In this document: one piece after another, positions 21,730 through 27,951 of the stretch
Layout: the number at the start of each line of letters is the position of its first letter
Numbering within the stretch: the stretch's first letter is position 1
Program-made: the position numbers and the translations under genes
Source of the DNA: Parasitella parasitica
Taxonomy: Eukaryota; Mucoromycota; Mucoromycetes; Mucorales; Mucoraceae
Direction of reading: 5' to 3'
Length of the DNA stretch: 27,951 bases
Assembly (NCBI GenBank): GCA_025201805.1
Contig: MU619247.1
Location: 156,103 to 184,053, forward strand
Notes under the pieces: model-generated
Told to the model about the DNA's origin: nothing
The model's database searches: none
The model's input: only the letters and a program-made list of their open reading frames with translations

Positions 21730-21818
21730 ATCTGATACGCAAACAAACAGATCAGATATGATCAACAATCCCCATTGCATCTCCGTTAACAGTGATTTAA
21801 TATCAGATCATCAGATTA
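21730..21818 (+). promoter_or_regulatory. Cluster of four ATCWGAT GATA-type sites before the siderophore transporter
   Basis: Four ATCWGAT cores: ATCTGATAC at 21730-21738, ATCAGATAT at 21751-21759, ATCAGATCA at 21802-21810 and ATCAGATTA at 21810-21818, that is 150-240 bp before the ATG at 21970. Fungal iron-responsive GATA repressors (SreA, Urbs1, Fep1, Sfu1) bind ATCWGATAA; each site here differs from that only in its last one or two bases. The core is palindromic, so strand is not meaningful. The regulatory role is inferred. Confidence 0.55.
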
Positions 21819-21969
21819 AATTCAAAATCTATTGATGGATAGAACGGATAGCCTAGAATCTCCAAGAAAAATTTTTCTTTTGGTTTATAAGACTAAATCC
21901 CTTTTTTGCTCTGTGAAAATACCTCCTTTTTTTTTTATTTATATATATATATAATATTTATATCTCATT

Positions 21970-23897
21970 ATGACTGATACTCCAATTGAGAAATCCTCGT
22001 TGGAAGGTGTCAAAATTGTAGAGCTCTACAAGTTTGTTTGGAACAAGTGGGATAAATGGATCATCTTTTCTGCGTAAGTGCTGTTTTTACAGACGAAAAC
22101 TATTGTGTTCTCATGTATTTGTTATTGTCAAACCAGCTTGATCCTCTTATCCTGGGCCATTAATTGGGAAACCAACCTCAATTTCGCTCTATCTGTCAAT
22201 GTCACTAGTTTATTCGAAACAAACAATTTGATTAGTCTCTTGCCTACTGTTTTATACATTCTCCAAACTGCACTTTTACCCATCTACTCCAAGTTGTCTG
22301 ACATGTATGGCCGTGCTCAATGCTATACGGTGGCATTGGCATTTTACATTATCTCTTACATCATCATGGCAACTGCCAATAACTATGAAACGCTTGTGGT
22401 AAGTTATACAAAGTCAAAGAATCAAGGCAAAGAATTAAAGATATAGAATAGGGCGGTCAAGTAGTGTATGCGTTTGGTTACAGCGGTGCATCCATTCTTG
22501 GTCCCATTACCATTGCTGATTTAACCAGTGTCGTTGACCGTGGTTTACTGCAAGGCCTTTACAATGTGCCTAGTCTCATCAACATTTTCCTCGCTCCTAA
22601 AGCCGGACAAGCCGTATTTGATGCTGGTCAGTGGAGATGGGGCTACGGCATGATCCCAATCATCATTTTCGTCACTTCATTCCCTCTCGTATTCAGTCTT
22701 TGGAAGCTGAATTTCCAGGTGAACAGAGCTGGTCTTTTAAAAGAGTACAGGGATGAACAAAAAAAGATTCGCGAGGAAGAGAACCTTACTTTATGGCAAA
22801 AGTGCGTTTGGTTTATCGTCGAGATTGACATCATTGGCAGCCTGCTCTTGGTAGCCGGCCTCTGCCTCGTCCTTTTGCCTTTGGTGCTTGCACTTCCTTC
22901 TTGGGGCGGCTGGACTAGCGCAACTACTCTTGCTACGCTCTGCTCTGGTGTTGTTGCCTGGGGTCTCTTTGGTCTGTGGGAGTGGAAGTTTGCAAAGAAG
23001 CCTGTAATCCCCCTGGCATCTTGGGATACCCGAACTCCTCTTTACGGTGTCTGTGCGCTTTCTACAGTCACCATTATCTCTGCTACAAACTGGCAATTCT
23101 TCCTTACATATCTGATGGTGTCTCGCAGAATCAATTCCGAAAAGGCCATCCTGCTCGAGAGAGGCTACAATGTCGCATACATCGTCTGCGAAGTTATTGT
23201 TGGTTATTTGATGAAGCGATTTCGCGTCTGGAAGCCCTTTGTTTGGGCTGGTGTGTCGTTGATCATTCTCGGTGTCGGCCTGATGATCCCTGCTCGTCTT
23301 CCCACTTCTTCTGACGCTTTTGTTGTCATCTCTCAGACGATTGTTGGCATTGGATCTGGCTTTTTGTACACACCAATGCTTGTAGCTATCCAAAGTTCTC
23401 TTCCTCACAAGGACATGGCCATTGCCACTGCCATGATGCAAGTGGGTGGCTCTATTGCCGCCAGTATTGGTTCTACTATGGCTGGTACTATTTGGAATAA
23501 CATGCTTCCTGGCGAAATTGCCAAGAATGTTCCTGGAGAATACGACTATGCTCAAATTGTAGGCAGCGCTATCTATGCCAGCCAGCTTCCTGAGCCTCAA
23601 TGGGAAGGGGTTGTCACTGCCTATGGCCATATCCAAATGGTTCTGTCCATTATTTCCATGTGCATTGCTGTTTTAACATTCTGCTTCACTATCCCCATGA
23701 AGACATTTGGTCTGGAGAACTATAATGAAGACGAGCAACAAGAAAAAGATCAAGTTACACTTGCTGAATCCAACAATAGCACTTCAGCGGCTCATAACGA
23801 CAATGAAAAGACTGAGGCCTATGAACTGGGGCATCCGAATACTGTTACAAATGAACGTGTATCGTCGTCACCTTCCGGCAACAAGGATTGCTTGTAA
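21970..23897 (+). CDS. Siderophore-iron transporter (SIT/ARN family, MFS)
   Basis: Takes up ferric siderophore complexes across the plasma or vesicle membrane by proton symport. Exons 21970-22073, 22137-22398 and 22452-23897 give 603 residues, the usual size for the 14-segment SIT/ARN branch of the major facilitator superfamily. Family marks: ISLLPTVLYILQTALLPIYS, the loop SKLSDMYGRAQCY, GGQVVYAFGYSGASILGPI (across the exon 2-3 join), INIFLAPKAGQAV, GQWRWGYGM, TIVGIGSGFLYTPMLVAIQ and DMAIATAMMQVGGSIAASIG. The C-terminal 60 residues are hydrophilic and acidic/Asn-rich (DEQQEKDQ). Which siderophore is carried cannot be told; fungi of this kind make rhizoferrin and use foreign hydroxamates. The promoter carries a cluster of iron-GATA-like sites. 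It follows the lactate permease by 484 bp on the same strand and converges with the EF3 gene. Confidence 0.93.
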
Positions 23898-24241
23898 CTC
23901 GACTAGAAACCGTATTCAGTGTAACATAATATTAATACAATTAGAACAATAATAAGCTTTGAAAAAGAAGCGATTAATAATGCCAAGCCTATCTCCCAAC
24001 ATTTTTTTTTTTTTTTTTTGTATATATTCTTGCAATAATAAATTCTAATCAACCAGACGTTTGATACCGTATCATATCATGTTATAGGGCCAATCTTGCA
24101 CATAGTGGTTAAGTGAATTTTAAATAGAATTGATTTTATTTTAAATATAGAAGCTAAAGATGCCTTTTTTATTTTTTTAGTATGAGAGCATCAGGTACAA
24201 ACAATAATGGAATGAGCGAAAAAAGATATGTATAAAAGTTA
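23898..24241. terminator. Convergent 3' ends of siderophore transporter and EF3 genes
   Basis: 344 bp between stops. Holds a T18 run at 24002-24019, a plus-strand AATAAA at 24037-24042 and a minus-strand AATAAA at 24135-24140. The two transcripts end close together and might overlap if either reads through. Confidence 0.55.
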
Positions 24242-27200
24242 TCATTCCTCGTCGGTTGTGTAGACTTCTTCTCCACGCTTACGACGCTCCATTCTGTCCT
24301 TCTTCTTCTTGCGGAGCTCTTTGGAAGACAACTTGGCCTTCTTTTTAGTTTCCACAATCTTGTTGCCATAAGCATCGAATTGATCTTCTTTCTCTTCCTC
24401 TACAACCTTGGTGGTACCGTTGCCAGAAACCCAGTTATGACCTGAAGGAGTCAAACGACCAGCATCAACCATCCAAACTTCGTTACAGAGAGCTTCAGTG
24501 AATTCACGGTTGTGAGTAACGATGACAACACCACCACCGTAAGCCTTGATAGCCATAGCTAAAGCACCGAGTGATTCACGATCCAAGTAATTGGTAGGTT
24601 CGTCAAGAACCAACATGTGAGGCTTGTTCCACATGGCAGCACCGATGACAAGCTTGACCTTTTGACCACCGGAAAGACCACGAATACGAGAGTGAGTGGC
24701 GAATTCGGCTTCAAGACCAACATCAGTCAAATGCTTCTCGATTTCCTTGGCAGTAAGAGGGCGGTTAAGACCCATCTTGGCGGCCTCGGCAGAATCAACT
24801 TCAGCAATCTTCTTGCCGAAACCCATATCTTCAAGCTTTTGACGAGAGATCCAAGTGTTATCGACCGAAGAACGGCCAACCCAAGAGACCTCGTATTCGT
24901 AAGATTGCTTGAGCTTTCTACGACCAACGAGTTCCTCGACAGTACGCTTCTCACCATCAATGATGAAGACTTGCTCCAAGGCCTTCTTGTTGGCCTCGTC
25001 GTTCATACGGTCATTCTTGTCAAGCTCTTCACGATCTTCACCGGTAAGATAACGCCATTGAATATACTCATTGGGAGACTTGTCCAAATGCTTCTCGATA
25101 TGGTGGAAAGCGTGTTGAGCAACATAGGCAATACGCAAGTTGGGATGCTTCCAGACAGTTCCAATCTCGGACTCGATCTCACCAGTCAGCAACTTGATCA
25201 AAGTAGACTTACCAGCACCGTTAGGGCCAATAACAGCAACACGAGACGCAAGAGAGCACTGCATGGAGATGTCCATCAATTGCTTCTTGTCAGAACCAGG
25301 GTATTGGAAGTCAACATTCTTCATCTTCAAGATAGCACGCTCCTTGGTCTTGATACCTTCGAGGAGACCAGGCTCAGGGAAGTTGAAAGAGATTTGAGTG
25401 GCCTCGAGAGAGTAGTAAGAGGCAGCACGAGGAACCTTCTTGACAAACTCGGACAAGTTACCGCCATAACGCTTGAGCTTGTAGTTGGGCTCATAATGGA
25501 TGATATCAGAGCAGACATGATCCAAGAAACCAGAGTCGTGAGAGACAATGATAGAGGTGACAGTCTTGAGGCCCAAAAGATAGTTTTCCAACCAGGCAAC
25601 GTTAACAACATCCAAGTGATTGGTAGGTTCATCCAACAAGAGAATATCAGCGTTCATCAACATGGCGCGAGCAAGAGCAAGCTTCATCTTCCAACCACCA
25701 GAAAGCTCACCAATAGCCATCTTGGTAACCATGACTTCAGAGAAACCGTATTCGAGCAGAATGCTGCGGACTTGCTCGGGATCCTTGGTCTCAACACCAT
25801 CAGAGGCAAGGATAAAATCAACGAGAGGAGTGTCAGCCTCGGAACCATCGATATCGTGCTCGACGTAGACAGTCTTGAGCTCAGAACGAGGAGGGAAACC
25901 TTCGACTTGTTCGTTGGCAATAGCACGCATGAGAGTAGACTTACCACAACCATTAGCACCACAGAGACCATAACGACGGCCACGCTTGAGACGGAGAGCA
26001 GTACGGTTCAACAAGATCTTGGCACCATAAGCAAGGGAGAACTCACAGTTACAGAGATCCTCACCCTCATCGTCCTCTTCTTCGTGATCCTTGGGGGTAA
26101 CAGCTTCCTCACACTTGTTCAAGGCAGCGAAAGCAAGGTTCTCAGCATCGGCAGAAGCATAGAAAGACTTGGCATAAGGAACCAGAGACTCTGTCCAGAC
26201 GTTCTTGAAAAAGTTCTTGGCAACACAAAGAGTGAGAGCAATGTCGTTCATGAACTTGACAGTAGGGGCAAAGGCAGGGTCAAGATCAACGGGCAAAAGC
26301 TCCTTGATGGAAGTCTCAACCTTGGCTTGCTTCTGGACCTTGGTGAACAGCTCAATAGAGGGGTTACCGATACGCTGAAGGGTAGCGAGAGCTTTTTGAA
26401 CAACACCACGGCACTCGGGGTCAGCAACGACGTCTTGGACCTTCTCAAGAGCAGGCAAAAGAAGAGGCAAGAAAGGAGCAGCAACATCGGGATCGTCGAC
26501 AAGCTTGGACATGTTGTCGATAATCAAAGCAGCCTTACGCTTGATGGGAGTAGCACGCTCGTTCAAACCACGGCCCAAAAGAGGAACCATGATGGAAAGA
26601 GTGGCAGCATCGACTTCTTGGACAAAGGTAGTGGCACCAAGCAAGTGAATGGTTTCAGGGACGTTCTCAGGGTGGTTGATACAACCGATGACGGCAGGAA
26701 TGAAGCGCTCAATATCCTTGTTTTCAATGAGCTTACAGATAACAGCCATAGTATCAGAGGCTTGCTTCTTGACGTCAATCTTGGTATCCCACATACAGTC
26801 AGAGACGGTAGGAATGACATCGGGGATAGCAACAAAGAACTCCTTGGGGTGCACGTTGACCAAATCGACCAGAAGATCAAGCGCAAGCATCTTGGTTTGC
26901 CACTTGCAAGAGTTACCGAGACCTTCGAGGATGTAGGGGACGGTGAGAGAGCAAGCGTTGGGGTTGATCTTCTTGATCAAGTTGCGGGAAGCTTCAAGAG
27001 CAGCAGTCTTGACGGCAGCTTGCTTGTCGGCTTGGAGCTCCAACAAGGTGGGCAACAAGGGCAAGATGTAGGGCTCAACTTGGCCATCAATAGAGTTGTT
27101 GGTAAGGGCAACAAAAGCAGCGACAGCGCCTTGACGAGCACCAGCGCTCTTTTTGTTGTTCAAGTCCTTGGTGAGAGCAGTGATGATGTTGCTATGGACA

Positions 27201-27406
27201 ACGGAAAGGACACCGTTTGCCTTGACAAAAGCAGCAAGTTCTTCGGCAGCAGACTCACGGTCAGCATCGGAGGCAGCAGCGAGCTTGGAGAGGATTTCCT
27301 TTGCCTTCTTGGTTTCAACATCGCTGGGAGCAGAAGAGACGGCAGCGGTCATCTTCTTTGATTGAATATCGCTCTGGGGGTTCTTTTGAGCAGCAGTGGC
27401 AGGCAT
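24242..27406 (-). CDS. TEF3: Translation elongation factor 3 (eEF3)
   Basis: Fungal ribosome-bound ABC ATPase that drives release of deacylated tRNA from the E site during elongation; acts in the cytosol. One uninterrupted frame of 1054 residues, matching yeast Yef3 (1044). N-terminal HEAT repeats (about 40-340) include ETIHLLGATTFVQEVDAATL and SIMVPLLGRGLNERATPIKR. ABC1 begins after EDLCNCEFSLAYGAKILLN, with Walker A GANGCGKST near residue 482, signature LSGGW near 565 and Walker B LLLDEPTNHLD near 590. ABC2 has GPNGAGKST near 725, a chromodomain-like insert around 835-860 (YEYEVSWVGRSSVDNTWI), LSGGQ near 910 and LVLDEPTNYLD. The C-tail is very Lys-rich (ELRKKKKDRMERRKRGEE), as expected for ribosome contact. 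Strong codon bias suggests high expression. The start could be Met19, but the first ATG has a good context. Confidence 0.97.
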   Translation of the reverse strand: MPATAAQKNPQSDIQSKKMTAAVSSAPSDVETKKAKEILSKLAAASDADRESAAEELAAFVKANGVLSVVHSNIITALTKDLNNKKSAGARQGAVAAFVALTNNSIDGQVEPYILPLLPTLLELQADKQAAVKTAALEASRNLIKKINPNACSLTVPYILEGLGNSCKWQTKMLALDLLVDLVNVHPKEFFVAIPDVIPTVSDCMWDTKIDVKKQASDTMAVICKLIENKDIERFIPAVIGCINHPENVPETIHLLGATTFVQEVDAATLSIMVPLLGRGLNERATPIKRKAALIIDNMSKLVDDPDVAAPFLPLLLPALEKVQDVVADPECRGVVQKALATLQRIGNPSIELFTKVQKQAKVETSIKELLPVDLDPAFAPTVKFMNDIALTLCVAKNFFKNVWTESLVPYAKSFYASADAENLAFAALNKCEEAVTPKDHEEEDDEGEDLCNCEFSLAYGAKILLNRTALRLKRGRRYGLCGANGCGKSTLMRAIANEQVEGFPPRSELKTVYVEHDIDGSEADTPLVDFILASDGVETKDPEQVRSILLEYGFSEVMVTKMAIGELSGGWKMKLALARAMLMNADILLLDEPTNHLDVVNVAWLENYLLGLKTVTSIIVSHDSGFLDHVCSDIIHYEPNYKLKRYGGNLSEFVKKVPRAASYYSLEATQISFNFPEPGLLEGIKTKERAILKMKNVDFQYPGSDKKQLMDISMQCSLASRVAVIGPNGAGKSTLIKLLTGEIESEIGTVWKHPNLRIAYVAQHAFHHIEKHLDKSPNEYIQWRYLTGEDREELDKNDRMNDEANKKALEQVFIIDGEKRTVEELVGRRKLKQSYEYEVSWVGRSSVDNTWISRQKLEDMGFGKKIAEVDSAEAAKMGLNRPLTAKEIEKHLTDVGLEAEFATHSRIRGLSGGQKVKLVIGAAMWNKPHMLVLDEPTNYLDRESLGALAMAIKAYGGGVVIVTHNREFTEALCNEVWMVDAGRLTPSGHNWVSGNGTTKVVEEEKEDQFDAYGNKIVETKKKAKLSSKELRKKKKDRMERRKRGEEVYTTDEE

Positions 27407-27411
27407 CTTTA

Positions 27412-27458
27412 CTGTAATTTAGTGTTTTTTAAGAGAGAGGATAGAGCGACCTTTTTAC
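27412..27458 (-). other. Probable 47-nt intron in the EF3 leader
   Basis: On the minus strand a GTAAAA donor at 27458 is followed by a pyrimidine tract, a branch-like CACTAAAT and TTACAG ending at 27412, five bases before the ATG. The layout matches the coding introns of this window. No transcript was seen, so it is inferred. Confidence 0.5.
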
Positions 27459-27951
27459 AAGAAAACAAAAAAAGAGTAGAGAAAGAGGTAGAGAATCCTG
27501 AGTCGATACGACAGATCTATTTATTTTAGTGCCCTCCTTGAAAATTTTTTCTTTTTTGTGCTCGATTTTCTTTTTACAGTGCAAAATATACACTCTTTGG
27601 CTGCTCTATTCGCTCGGAATTGGAACCAATCAAGGCCAGTTTAATCACTTCTTGCTGGTACCTAGCTTTCCGTAGGTTTCAGATAAATTAGCACCTCCAC
27701 AAACTCTCATTATACGGCGGATGGTGTCAAGGCATCTTGATCTGGAAGGCAGATGTGCACAGAAGATGGAAGCTTGTACGCACGTGGCTTGCGATTCCAT
27801 ATAAGCCACGGAATAGATGTGGTATCAGTAGCAAAGATCTTCAAGCCAATTGCATGAAACAGGCCATTTGGCTCCAATCCAGATATCGACAACTAGAAGA
27901 TGTTATAGTGTATGTCTAGTGGCTCTACTTGGTTTTTGGTTTTTTTTTTTT
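27459..27951. other. EF3 promoter region and unassigned window end
   Basis: Minus-strand pyrimidine-rich leader at about 27459-27490 (EF3 transcription start area). 27700-27925 is richer in G+C than the neighbouring intergenic DNA and has short frames on both strands (minus 27710-27892, plus 27737-27919) with no domain I recognise. The window ends in a T run, perhaps a contig edge. Confidence 0.4.

Noticed and set aside
22791-23636. 281-codon minus-strand frame inside the siderophore transporter
   Set aside because: Antisense shadow with low-complexity polar composition and no domain.
24617-27361. 914-codon open frame antisense to elongation factor 3
   Set aside because: It mirrors the EF3 frame and is kept open by the strong codon bias of a highly expressed gene; it has no domain and no separate promoter or splice signs.
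1-27951. CRISPR arrays, bacterial operons or phage genes
   Set aside because: No spaced repeats of that type; the spliceosomal introns and gene set are those of a fungal nuclear genome.

Overview
The window looks like a piece of a filamentous-fungus nuclear genome, most likely an early-diverging lineage (Mucoromycota, Mucorales-like). Genes are split by many short GT-AG introns (about 45-75 nt), intergenic DNA is AT-rich with long T tracts, translation elongation factor 3 (a hallmark of fungi) is present, and the transposase and LINE remnants resemble those common in Mucorales. The lineage call is an inference from protein resemblance; no database search was possible.

Layout. 1-2300: a decayed DDE transposase joined to a 5'-truncated LINE reverse transcriptase. 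2410-3365 (+): a four-exon p32/MAM33 mitochondrial matrix protein. 4665-5105 (+): a broken C2-domain gene. 5664-5852 (-): a small one-membrane-segment protein with its own TATA box. 6306-7073 (-): a four-exon PRA1-family Rab/ER-Golgi protein that no single frame reveals. 7612-9450 (-): a four-exon cytosolic aspartyl-tRNA synthetase. 10119-11074: a run of N whose two borders carry the same 62 bp, the sign of an assembly join. 12545-14113 (-): a seven-exon Sec14/CRAL-TRIO plus RhoGAP protein containing an 18-nt microexon.

15383-23897 (+) holds three transporter genes in a row, each with its own introns and flanks: a FucP-type sugar/proton symporter, a six-exon lactate permease of the LctP family (best known from bacteria) carrying a long hydrophilic loop, and a siderophore-iron transporter of the SIT/ARN family. 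The siderophore transporter has four ATCWGAT sites clustered 150-240 bp before its start, which fits control by a GATA-type iron repressor. 24242-27406 (-): intronless elongation factor 3, convergent with the siderophore transporter.

The housekeeping genes (tRNA charging, EF3, p32, PRA1) are independent of each other; the transporters look like a nutrient-uptake patch (sugar, lactate, iron). All splice models were derived by hand: each joins exons in phase, and the joins were checked against conserved family sequence.
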